Assembly: GCA_959602365.1 (NCBI GenBank)
Contig: CAUGSS010000009.1
Location: forward strand, 28,260-92,259
Length of the DNA: 64,000 nt
Reading direction: 5' to 3'
DNA from: an uncultured Eubacteriales bacterium
GTDB lineage: Bacteria > Bacillota > Clostridia > Oscillospirales > Oscillospiraceae
Of the stretch, positions 56,444-64,000 are shown piece after piece (position 1 is the first letter of the stretch; each line of letters begins with the position of its first letter). The notes beneath the pieces were generated by a model. That model saw nothing but the letters and a program-made list of their open reading frames with translations, did no database searches and was not told the DNA's origin. Both the position numbers and the translations under genes were made by a program.

Positions 56444-56986
56444 TCAGTCCTCTGCCTCCGCCCGGCGGGCGCGGGCGTTGTGGATGAGCTGAGCACACAG
56501 GATGACCACAAACAGGGCTGCGCACAGGCCGTTGAGCCAGTTTTCGGTGAGCATCCCGTCCCGGACCAGCTCCCCGTGGACGGCCTGGTTGAGCACGCAG
56601 GAACCGTTGGTAAAGACGACAACGCCGCACAGGATCAGCCAGTTGTTCATCCGCTCGTTGATGGCCAGGTAGGCGTCCTGGACGATCGCCGTCACGGCAA
56701 AGACCGCCAGGCCCAGGAACAGCCCGATCAGGATGCCGGTGAAGTTGACGCACCAGCGCAGCCCCATCAGGTCGGCAAAGCCGTAGAGCATCTCATAGCA
56801 GATGACGGTGATAAAACCCGCCCGAAAGGCCCTGCCCCGGGCCAGCTTCTGCCGCTCGTCATATTTGCCCCGGCCCGGGCTGGGGGGATCTTTCTGCCCC
56901 CGGCTGCGCAGGGCGAGGGTCAGCAGCGCAAACAGGGCCAGCACCATCAGAATACCGGCGACAAATCCCAGGATGTGAGCGATCAT
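56444..56986 (-). CDS. Membrane protein, YDERQ type, first of a paralogous pair
   Basis: This 180-residue protein has an N-terminal helix (ILGFVAGILMVLALFALLTLAL), KYDERQKLARGRAFRAGFITVICYEMLYGF, and three more helices. The C-terminal DGMLTENWLNGLCAALFVVI matches DGMLTGAVDSLMVAATDLAM in the downstream paralogue. Function unknown. It is the first gene of a four-gene operon ending with the XRE regulator and a small membrane protein. Confidence 0.75.
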   Translation of the reverse strand: MIAHILGFVAGILMVLALFALLTLALRSRGQKDPPSPGRGKYDERQKLARGRAFRAGFITVICYEMLYGFADLMGLRWCVNFTGILIGLFLGLAVFAVTAIVQDAYLAINERMNNWLILCGVVVFTNGSCVLNQAVHGELVRDGMLTENWLNGLCAALFVVILCAQLIHNARARRAEAED

Positions 56987-57018
56987 GGACTTCAGCCTCC
57001 TTTTTCCTTTCCGAGGCC

Positions 57019-57047
57019 AGTATAGTCTTGTAACGGCTTTTTGTCAA
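57019..57047 (-). promoter_or_regulatory. Promoter of the membrane-protein/XRE operon
   Basis: On the minus strand a perfect TTGACA (57047-57042) and TATACT (57024-57019) are 17 bases apart. Confidence 0.8.
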
Positions 57048-57096
57048 GTATATATGACAAAATTATTTTTATATTTTACTCTGCGGTTATGTACCC

Positions 57097-57432
57097 TTAT
57101 TCCCAGCCCTTCCACACATCGGGGCAGTAGCCCACAGTGGCCTGCTTCCCGTTGCGGACAATGGGGGTGCGGATGGCCTTGGGGTTGTCCAGCAGGTGCT
57201 CCAGCTTCTGGCTGTCGTAGGCGTAGTAGCTCAGGGCTTTGGCGTCCGGGTGCTTGGGGTCGATCAGGTTGTCCACGCCCCCCACCGCCCGGGCCACGTT
57301 CTCCAGCTCCCGGGGGCCCATGCCGTAGCGGGGCAGGTCGATGAACTGGAATTTGACCCGGCGCTCCTGAAAATAGCGCTGGGCCTTCCTGGTGTCAAAG
57401 CACTTGTTCTTGCCGTAAATCTGAATGTTCAT
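57097..57432 (-). CDS. ArsC/Spx-family thioredoxin-fold protein
   Basis: This 111-residue protein has the ArsC-type fold opening IQIYGKNKCFDTRKAQRYF with one Cys at residue 11, and IRTPIVRNGKQATVGYCPDVW near the end. It lacks the CxxC of Spx. It may be a glutaredoxin-like arsenate reductase or a redox protein of unknown target. It lies 76 bases downstream of thyX, beyond a terminator. Confidence 0.82.
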   Translation of the reverse strand: MNIQIYGKNKCFDTRKAQRYFQERRVKFQFIDLPRYGMGPRELENVARAVGGVDNLIDPKHPDAKALSYYAYDSQKLEHLLDNPKAIRTPIVRNGKQATVGYCPDVWKGWE

Positions 57433-57464
57433 AGCGCGCTCCTTTCCTCCCGCCGGTCCGGCGG

Positions 57465-57493
57465 AAAAACAGGGGACGGCCCAAGCCGCCCCC
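57465..57493 (-). terminator. Terminator after thyX
   Basis: A nine-base-pair stem with one G-T pair (57472-57480 with 57485-57493) is followed on the minus strand by a TTTTT run. Confidence 0.65.
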
Positions 57494-57508
57494 TTGCCGT
57501 TTTGCCTG

Positions 57509-58288
57509 TCACTTGCCCGCCGTGTGGATGGCGGCGTATTTGGCCTGTACCTCTTTTATTTTGCCGCAGCTCATCTTGCCCTCAGGGCACCGGCCGGTGG
57601 CCACGCAGCTGGGGCCGCTCCGGCCGAACAGGTTGGGGGCCACGGCGTAGACCAGCTTGTACATCTCCTCTGCCAGGGCCCGGATCTCCCACTGAGCCCG
57701 GTTGCAGCAGCGGATGGAGAAGAAATTGTTCAAACTCCGGGCGTTCATGGTGACCACCATCTTGGTCTCGCAGGCGTTGGGCAGCACAAAGCGGGCGTCC
57801 TCGTTGGCCATCTTCTCCGCCTTGCTGTGGGCCTCCTTTTCACTGAGCCCCTGGGCCAGGAAATCCGCCTCGTGCTTTTTGGTCAGCGCCTGGGCGATGG
57901 AGAGATAGTGGGCGGCCTCCTCCTCCATGGCCTTCAGGAAGCGGGCCTTGGACTCCGGGTCGGCCTCCACCTCGGGAGGCACCACAAACTTGAAGTCGTC
58001 CAGGCGGACATAGCGCTGGCTCTGCACCGAATAGGAGGCGATGCGGTGCCGGGTGATCTGGGCCAGCAGCGCCCGGGACACCCCCTCGATGGCAAAGGTG
58101 AAGGAGGCGTGCTCTGTGGGGCTGGCGTGGCCCAGGTTGGAGAGCATGTTCAGGAATTTGGCGCTCTTCTCCGGGGTCAGGCCCTCCATCAGCTCGTCCA
58201 CCCCCACCGCGGAATAGCACAGCTTGGCGGCGGCGGCCACCACCCGCTCCGGCTCCGGGGTGTGGGCGATCAAGTCAACTTTCAACAT
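57509..58288 (-). CDS. thyX: Flavin-dependent thymidylate synthase
   Basis: This 259-residue enzyme makes dTMP using FAD. It carries the ThyX signature [14 protein letters not shown] (RHRxxSxxxxSxR) near residue 80, preceded by [16 protein letters not shown], and the later [11 protein letters not shown] and [12 protein letters not shown]. The C-terminus has extra Cys residues ([14 protein letters not shown]). AGGAGG precedes the ATG. Confidence 0.96.
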   Translation of the reverse strand: MLKVDLIAHTPEPERVVAAAAKLCYSAVGVDELMEGLTPEKSAKFLNMLSNLGHASPTEHASFTFAIEGVSRALLAQITRHRIASYSVQSQRYVRLDDFKFVVPPEVEADPESKARFLKAMEEEAAHYLSIAQALTKKHEADFLAQGLSEKEAHSKAEKMANEDARFVLPNACETKMVVTMNARSLNNFFSIRCCNRAQWEIRALAEEMYKLVYAVAPNLFGRSGPSCVATGRCPEGKMSCGKIKEVQAKYAAIHTAGK

Positions 58289-58316
58289 TGTAATATCCTC
58301 CTGTTTATCCTATAAT
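58288..58316 (+). promoter_or_regulatory. Promoter of the MBL-fold hydrolase gene
   Basis: TTGTAA (58288-58293) and a perfect TATAAT (58311-58316) are 17 bases apart, 43 bases before the start. It overlaps the thyX start region. Confidence 0.7.
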
Positions 58317-58358
58317 GAGTTTAAATTAGTCTATCATAATTGATGAGGTAACACAAGA

Positions 58359-59258
58359 ATGGAACTGAAACAGGCCTTGGGCAACACCTGGTATCTGGAG
58401 GACTGGCAGCTGATCCCCCTGTACCGCACCGACGAACACCACTGCATCCTGCTGGACAGCGGCCTCTATGAGCAGCGGCAGGACATCGAGGACACCCTCT
58501 CCGCCGCCGGGATCGTCCCCATCGGCATCCTGGGCTCCCACGCCCACAACGACCACTCCTCCAACCACCGCTATTTCCAGCAGAAGTACCACATCCCGGT
58601 GGCCCTCTCCCTGGGGGAGGCCGGGCTGTGCGTCAGCCCGGAGAGCCTGAAGAGCCACTTCTTCATGGTCTCCGTCCGGGAGTTCATGGCCAACCAGCGG
58701 GTGAGCCACATGATGGTCCGGGCGGACCGGATCATCCAGCCTGAGGAGCGGGAGATCGACTTCTGCGGCGTACGCTTCGGCATCCGCCCCACCCCGGGCC
58801 ACTCGGTGGACCCCATCGCCGTGAGCACCCCGGACGGGGTGCTCTATCTGGGGGATGCCCTGCTCTCCGGGGAGGAGCTGGCGGGGGCCCGGTTCCCCTA
58901 TCACTTCCGCTTCGAGACCGCCATCCAGACCATGCTGGAGTTGAAACAAGAGCAGGCCAACCTGTTCCTGTGCGCCCACAAGGGGGTGTACTCAGACCTG
59001 GGAGACCTGCCCGAGCAAAACATCCAGCTCATCGAGAGCCGGGCGGAGGGCATCTGCCGGCTGCTGGAGCAGCCCCTGGACTTCAGCGAGCTGAGCCGGC
59101 GGGTGTGCACCATCTTCCGGCTGCGCTCCCGGGCCAAGGGGGCGGTGGCCCTCTACGAGCGGAACATCCGCTCCTATCTGGAATATCTGCTGGACACGGG
59201 ACGGGTGGAGTCCCTGGTCCGGGACGGGGGATTTTACTACCAGGCGGTACATCAGTAA
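58359..59258 (+). CDS. MBL-fold metallo-hydrolase
   Basis: This 299-residue protein has the metallo-beta-lactamase motif GSHAHNDHSSNH (HxHxDH), the later TPGHSVD (second metal His) and YLGDALL (Asp), and a C-terminal helical region of about 80 residues after CAHKG. The substrate is unknown. It is divergent from thyX and shares its intergenic region. Confidence 0.87.
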   Translation: MELKQALGNTWYLEDWQLIPLYRTDEHHCILLDSGLYEQRQDIEDTLSAAGIVPIGILGSHAHNDHSSNHRYFQQKYHIPVALSLGEAGLCVSPESLKSHFFMVSVREFMANQRVSHMMVRADRIIQPEEREIDFCGVRFGIRPTPGHSVDPIAVSTPDGVLYLGDALLSGEELAGARFPYHFRFETAIQTMLELKQEQANLFLCAHKGVYSDLGDLPEQNIQLIESRAEGICRLLEQPLDFSELSRRVCTIFRLRSRAKGAVALYERNIRSYLEYLLDTGRVESLVRDGGFYYQAVHQ

Positions 59259-59289
59259 CAGCCGGCAAGGCGGAATAGATCAAAAAAGC

Positions 59290-59425
59290 AAGTCTGTCAT
59301 GCTGAGCCCCAGGGGGCGAAGCATCTGTTTTCCCAGGGACAAAGGCCGGGAAAAGATCCTTGACCTGCGCTCAGAATGACAAAAACCGGGGCTGCTGCAA
59401 ACGCTGCAACAGCCCCGGTTTGTTA
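59290..59425. repeat. Composite intergenic element, copy B (inverted relative to copy A)
   Basis: Palindrome ends TGTCATGCTGAGC (59294) and CTCAGAATGACA enclose GCGAAGCATCTGTTTTCC and, inverted, AAGGATCTTTTCCCGG. A terminator hairpin (GGGGCTGCTGCA with TGCAACAGCCCC, 59387-59420) adjoins it and, read on the minus strand, ends typA with TTTTTG. The order hairpin then palindrome is the same as in copy A when each is read with its gene. Confidence 0.85.
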
Positions 59426-59432
59426 TGTTCCG

Positions 59433-61259
<1,827 letters not shown>

Positions 61260-61417
61260 GCGGAAAAAGTTCCTCCTCCACGGGGCGTGCGCCGCCCCAC
61301 CGTCTATGCCGGAGCCCCCGGCGCTCCAGGGCCTCCAGCCTCTCAATCTCCTGCGCAGGGCCCCAGGGCCCGGCGCGAAGCACACAACAGAAGAGCCGCA
61401 AAAGCGCGGCTTGTTTC

Positions 61418-61446
61418 ATTATATCCCGATTTTTTACAGATGGCAA
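61418..61446 (-). promoter_or_regulatory. Promoter of typA; rest of 61260-61560
   Basis: On the minus strand TTGCCA (61446-61441) and a perfect TATAAT (61423-61418) are 17 bases apart, giving a leader of about 155 bases with a small GCCGC/GCGGC hairpin. Besides this and the divergent tRNA promoter, I see no gene in the stretch. Confidence 0.8.
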
Positions 61447-61463
61447 CCTCGTTTGCCCCTGCG

Positions 61464-61492
61464 TTGACAAAATTGGTATCTTCGGTTAAAAT
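61464..61492 (+). promoter_or_regulatory. Promoter of the tRNA-Arg region
   Basis: A perfect TTGACA (61464-61469) and TAAAAT (61487-61492) are 17 bases apart, upstream of both the decayed tRNA and tRNA-Arg. Confidence 0.7.
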
Positions 61493-61560
61493 AATAGCGC
61501 TGTGCCGCCCCCTTTTGGTGATTTACTCAAATCCCACGGCTGTGCAGTTTTTTCACCCAT

Positions 61561-61626
61561 GCCCCCGTACCTCACCAGGATAGAGGGTCCGCCTCCTAAA
61601 AATCGAATCGTTCGAATCCTGGAGCC
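61561..61626 (+). pseudogene. Decayed tRNA-Arg copy
   Basis: The 5' GCCCCCGTA, AGGATAGAG, GCCTCCTAA and TTCGAA pieces of tRNA-Arg are in order, but the D arm, anticodon stem, T stem and the 3' acceptor strand (CCTGGAGCCC) are broken and CCA is missing. It starts 93 bases before the intact tRNA and is probably an old duplication or integration scar. Confidence 0.75.
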
Positions 61627-61653
61627 CTGTAAAATTGAATATTTTCTGTATAA

Positions 61654-61730
61654 GCCCCCGTAGCTCAGTTGGATAGAGCGGTCGCCTCCTAAGCGACAGG
61701 CCACTGGTTCGAACCCAGCCGGGGGTGCCA
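61654..61730 (+). tRNA. tRNA-Arg (CCT anticodon)
   Basis: Acceptor stem GCCCCCG with CGGGGGT, D arm AGCTCAGTTGGATAGAGC, anticodon loop CTCCTAA between GTCGC and GCGAC, and T arm CTGGTTCGAACCCAG; CCA is encoded. The 3' end lies 190 bases from the integrase gene and is the likely attachment site of the element to the right. Confidence 0.96.
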
Positions 61731-61735
61731 AAAAT

Positions 61736-61780
61736 GACCGTTGTAAGCCGTTTTTCGATGGTTTACAGCGGTTTTTTGTT
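61736..61780 (+). terminator. Terminator after tRNA-Arg
   Basis: An imperfect inverted repeat (ACCGTTGTAAGCC with GGTTTACAGCGGT) is followed by TTTTTT. It lies inside the presumed element boundary. Confidence 0.65.
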
Positions 61781-61919
61781 GTCATTCTCTCAGAGCATTC
61801 TTGCCGCTCCGCCGGAACGATTTTATACATTTTCCGCTGTATGCCTGCTAATTGGCTTCGAACTATTTTTCCGGCCTTGCTAATAAAAAACGCCGATTTG
61901 CTAATACGATTTTCCCGCC

Positions 61920-63314
61920 CTATTTTTCGGATGGGGCCGACGCCAGCAATGCAGCCAGTGTGTTGGCCAGTTCCGGCGACTTGCGAAGCTGTTCCACCAG
62001 GGCCTCCAAATCCAATGTGGCGGGCGCCGGTTCCTTTGGTTCCTCCGGGGGCCGAACCGAACGCAGGTCAGGATTGGCATAGAAGGCGCTCTCAAACTTC
62101 TGGGCGTTGATCTTGCGGTCCTCGTCCAGAATGTGCGCATACACGCTGGTGATCATGTCGATCTGGGCGTGGCCCGTATCGCCCTGGGTGGCCTTCAGGT
62201 CGCCGTGGTTCAGTTTCAGCTTATAGGTCGTGCTGGAATGGCGGAGGGAGTGAAAGACCACTTTGGGCAGCCCCGCTTTCTCCCGCAGCTTCTCAAACGA
62301 CTTCAGGATGATACGGTCCTCACAGGGGCGGCCATTGGCCAGTGCCACCACCAGATCGTAGTCCTGATACTCGTCGCGGAGCAGCGCCCGCAGCTCGTCT
62401 TGCGCGGATTTCCATTCCCGCAGGATGTAAGCCAGGGTCTTGGGCAGCCACACCTTGCGGATACTGGAATCGGTCTTGGGCTTTTTCAAGATGATCCTGG
62501 TGCTGGTGTTGGGAAACAGCGGCGTGAACACATGGTAGATGTCCTTTTGCCCCAGCATCTCAATGGCCCGCTTGGAGGCACGCGCCAACTCCTTGTCGAT
62601 GTAGACATAGGCGTTGTCATCGGCAATATCTTCATCGGAGATGTGGACATTGCTCCAGGTCAGCCCCAGAATCTCACCCATGCGCAGCGAACAGGCAAAA
62701 GCCAGGTTCATTGCCACATAGAGCTTGCTGTCCGTACACTGGTCCAGGGCGGTGCGGATCATATCGGCGGTCCAGATGTCCCGCTTCTTGTATTCCACTT
62801 TGGGCAGCACCACATTGTCAAAGGGATTCTTGGCAACCAGCTCCCACCGAACCGCCTGCTTGAAGGCACAGCGGAGAAGCTTGATGATCTTTTCGATGGT
62901 AGCGTTGGTGACAAACTCCGTTTTGGCGTGGTGCGTCCTGGTGTTCACCGCAGGGGTTTTCTGCAAGGTCTGGATGTACTTGTCCACCACCCGCGTGGTA
63001 ATGTCCTGCACCTTCATATCCCCGATGATGGGGTTGATGTAGTTGGCGATCAGCGAGTTTTGGCTGTCATACATGGACACGCCCCACCGCTTTTCACCGT
63101 AAAGGGAAACAAAGTCGGACAGGAACTCTGCAATATTCTGATTGGTGGGCGGCAGGAAGGAGTTGGAGCTTTTCTGGCTCTCAATCTCTGCCTTGCGCTT
63201 CAATGCCTCCTGATAGGAAGTGCGGGTTTCCCACTTCTGCTTGGTCTCGCCGTTCTCGTCCACATAGGTATAAACAATAGAATAGTTTTTCTTTCTTTTG
63301 ATGATGGATGCCAT
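61920..63314 (-). CDS. int: Tyrosine recombinase (integrase of an integrative element)
   Basis: This 464-residue integrase has an AP2-like N-terminal DNA-binding part (IIKRKKNYSIVYTYVDENGETKQKWETRTSYQEAL), an SAM-like core-binding domain, and the catalytic set: Arg in CSLRMGEILGL, HSLRHSSTT (His and Arg), TGHAQ and the Tyr in SVYAHILDED. It is of the phage/ICE type (Tn916-like layout). The gene reads toward tRNA-Arg, as is usual when the tRNA is the attachment site. No ribosome site conflict is seen; GGAAGG precedes the ATG. Confidence 0.93.
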   Translation of the reverse strand: MASIIKRKKNYSIVYTYVDENGETKQKWETRTSYQEALKRKAEIESQKSSNSFLPPTNQNIAEFLSDFVSLYGEKRWGVSMYDSQNSLIANYINPIIGDMKVQDITTRVVDKYIQTLQKTPAVNTRTHHAKTEFVTNATIEKIIKLLRCAFKQAVRWELVAKNPFDNVVLPKVEYKKRDIWTADMIRTALDQCTDSKLYVAMNLAFACSLRMGEILGLTWSNVHISDEDIADDNAYVYIDKELARASKRAIEMLGQKDIYHVFTPLFPNTSTRIILKKPKTDSSIRKVWLPKTLAYILREWKSAQDELRALLRDEYQDYDLVVALANGRPCEDRIILKSFEKLREKAGLPKVVFHSLRHSSTTYKLKLNHGDLKATQGDTGHAQIDMITSVYAHILDEDRKINAQKFESAFYANPDLRSVRPPEEPKEPAPATLDLEALVEQLRKSPELANTLAALLASAPSEK

Positions 63315-63335
63315 AACGAACCTTCCTTTCTGATG

Positions 63336-63542
63336 TCACAGATCAAGCGGCTCCAGCCACTTGTCAAACGACCGTTTGGGAATTCGTATGGCGTTACCAA
63401 TTCGTACGCTTTTGAAAAGGCCCTCCTGCACAAGGCGGTATGCTTGTGTCCGACTGACGCCTAATATACGGGCGACCTCGTTGACCGTATAGGTTCGGCA
63501 CTCCAGAGGCCTTCTCTCCGTACCGTTCTGAATTTCTGACAC
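63336..63542 (-). CDS. xis: Excisionase-type helix-turn-helix protein
   Basis: This 68-residue protein has a MerR/excisionase helix-turn-helix: RTYTVNEVARILGVSRTQAYRLVQEGLFKSVRIGNAIRIPKRSFDKWL. I start at GTG 63542, five bases after AAAGGAGG; the longer frame begins before that site. It lies just upstream of the integrase, the usual place for an excision factor. Confidence 0.87.
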   Translation of the reverse strand: MSEIQNGTERRPLECRTYTVNEVARILGVSRTQAYRLVQEGLFKSVRIGNAIRIPKRSFDKWLEPLDL

Positions 63543-63647
63543 AGCAGCCTCCTTTCCTATCAGAAACGGCACACAAAAGGGTGTTCATTCATAACTTCCA
63601 CCCTCATTGTACCGCGCCGTTTCGGGTTTGTCTGCTGCTAATGGAAA

Positions 63648-63668
63648 GTTTACGAATTATCCGTAAAC
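63648..63668. promoter_or_regulatory. Inverted repeat upstream of the excisionase gene
   Basis: GTTTACG (63648-63654) and CGTAAAC (63662-63668) form a perfect seven-base inverted repeat with a seven-base spacer, a plausible operator or recombinase arm site. Confidence 0.45.
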
Positions 63669-63928
63669 AGAAAAGCAGAAGATTTATCTGAAAATAAAAG
63701 AGGCAAAAAACGGATGGCTGCTGGCCGCAGCTCCACGGGAATCTCACCCCGGCCCATGCTGATGGGTGCGCCGCGCAATGCTTTGAGGGCGTTCAACGCG
63801 GGAGTCTCATTATCCTGTCTGCGTATCCTCGCCCACAGGCTGCCACACCTGTTTTGCGGCCTGGTTTTGTCGCTCACCTGTTTGGTAGGGGTCCCGTCCT
63901 GCGGACTTGCAACAGGGTCATGGCGCAC
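63650..63928 (-). CDS. Doubtful 92-residue open frame at the right edge
   Basis: The frame includes a stretch, NALKALRGAPISMGRGEIPVE, that looks protein-like, but the start has no ribosome site and the N-terminal third is low in structure. I do not recognise a family. The last 70 bases of the window hold no further gene I can support. It may be non-coding DNA of the integrated element. Confidence 0.25.
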   Translation of the reverse strand: MRHDPVASPQDGTPTKQVSDKTRPQNRCGSLWARIRRQDNETPALNALKALRGAPISMGRGEIPVELRPAAIRFLPLLFSDKSSAFLFTDNS

Positions 63929-64000
63929 CGGCCGACCGGCTCCACACAGACAGATCGTATCCGTCTGCCTTATGCTGCCCGAAGGCTTTCTTTGTCAAGG

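Noticed and set aside
61486..61830. A 114-residue minus-strand frame across tRNA-Arg.
   Set aside because: It reads antisense through the tRNA and its decayed copy, so it is not a gene.

Overview
The window looks like chromosome from a GC-rich, anaerobic, spore-forming Clostridia member, most likely a gut Oscillospiraceae (my inference; no rRNA is present to test it). The evidence is a CotF-type spore-coat pair, an LtaS-like lipoteichoic acid enzyme, many Fe-S and flavin enzymes, a radical SAM protein, ThyX, and tightly overlapping genes with strong GGAGG ribosome sites.

Layout. (1) 1-9051, minus strand: a complete selenium-dependent molybdenum hydroxylase (SDMH) operon: selD, a yedF-like gene, cysteine desulfurase, DUF3343, yqeC, yqeB, an XdhC-like gene, the FAD, 2Fe-2S and molybdopterin subunits, and the start of a mocA-like gene running off the left edge. 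(2) 9203-21385: mixed housekeeping genes, including a phosphatase, a PadR/DUF1700 regulatory unit, an LtaS-like enzyme, exonuclease III, an epimerase, an MFS permease, spore coat proteins, asnA, a zinc phospholipase C-like protein and an alanine racemase. (3) 21605-32950, minus strand: ten closely spaced genes behind one good promoter. They encode four zinc-ribbon membrane proteins (C-type lectin, YARHG, TcaA-like and PH-like domains), a GH3 glycosidase, two unknowns, an 871-residue protein with a non-specific nuclease domain and a long acidic repeat tail, a VirD4/TraG-like ATPase and a DEDD exonuclease. A divergent gene at 33183 encodes a membrane protein with a Rossmann-like region and a RyR-like C-terminus. 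I regard this locus as the best candidate for an undescribed system. (4) 35165-44000: an OFA-type permease, tyrA, a DUF975 protein, and a three-gene flavin/Fe-S electron-transfer operon. (5) 44153-52360, plus strand: a topoisomerase IV-like pair, SdpI-like, radical SAM and LUD proteins, a transglutaminase-like lipoprotein and an HD hydrolase. (6) 52411-53109: tRNA-Gly with duplicated tRNA fragments and two copies of a structured 118-bp repeat. (7) 53110-61259: a DUF3795-like gene, mgtE with a long leader, an XRE/membrane-protein operon, an ArsC-like protein, thyX, an MBL hydrolase and typA. (8) 61464 to the right end: tRNA-Arg(CCT) with a decayed copy beside it, then an integrase and excisionase, which mark the left end of an integrated element that continues beyond the window.

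Two inverted copies of a composite intergenic element (a Rho-independent terminator joined to a roughly 90-bp palindrome) lie at 36409 and 59290, each directly after a gene it appears to terminate. Functions come from motifs read by eye; no database search was run. Start codons were chosen from ribosome-binding sites and often differ from the longest open frame.
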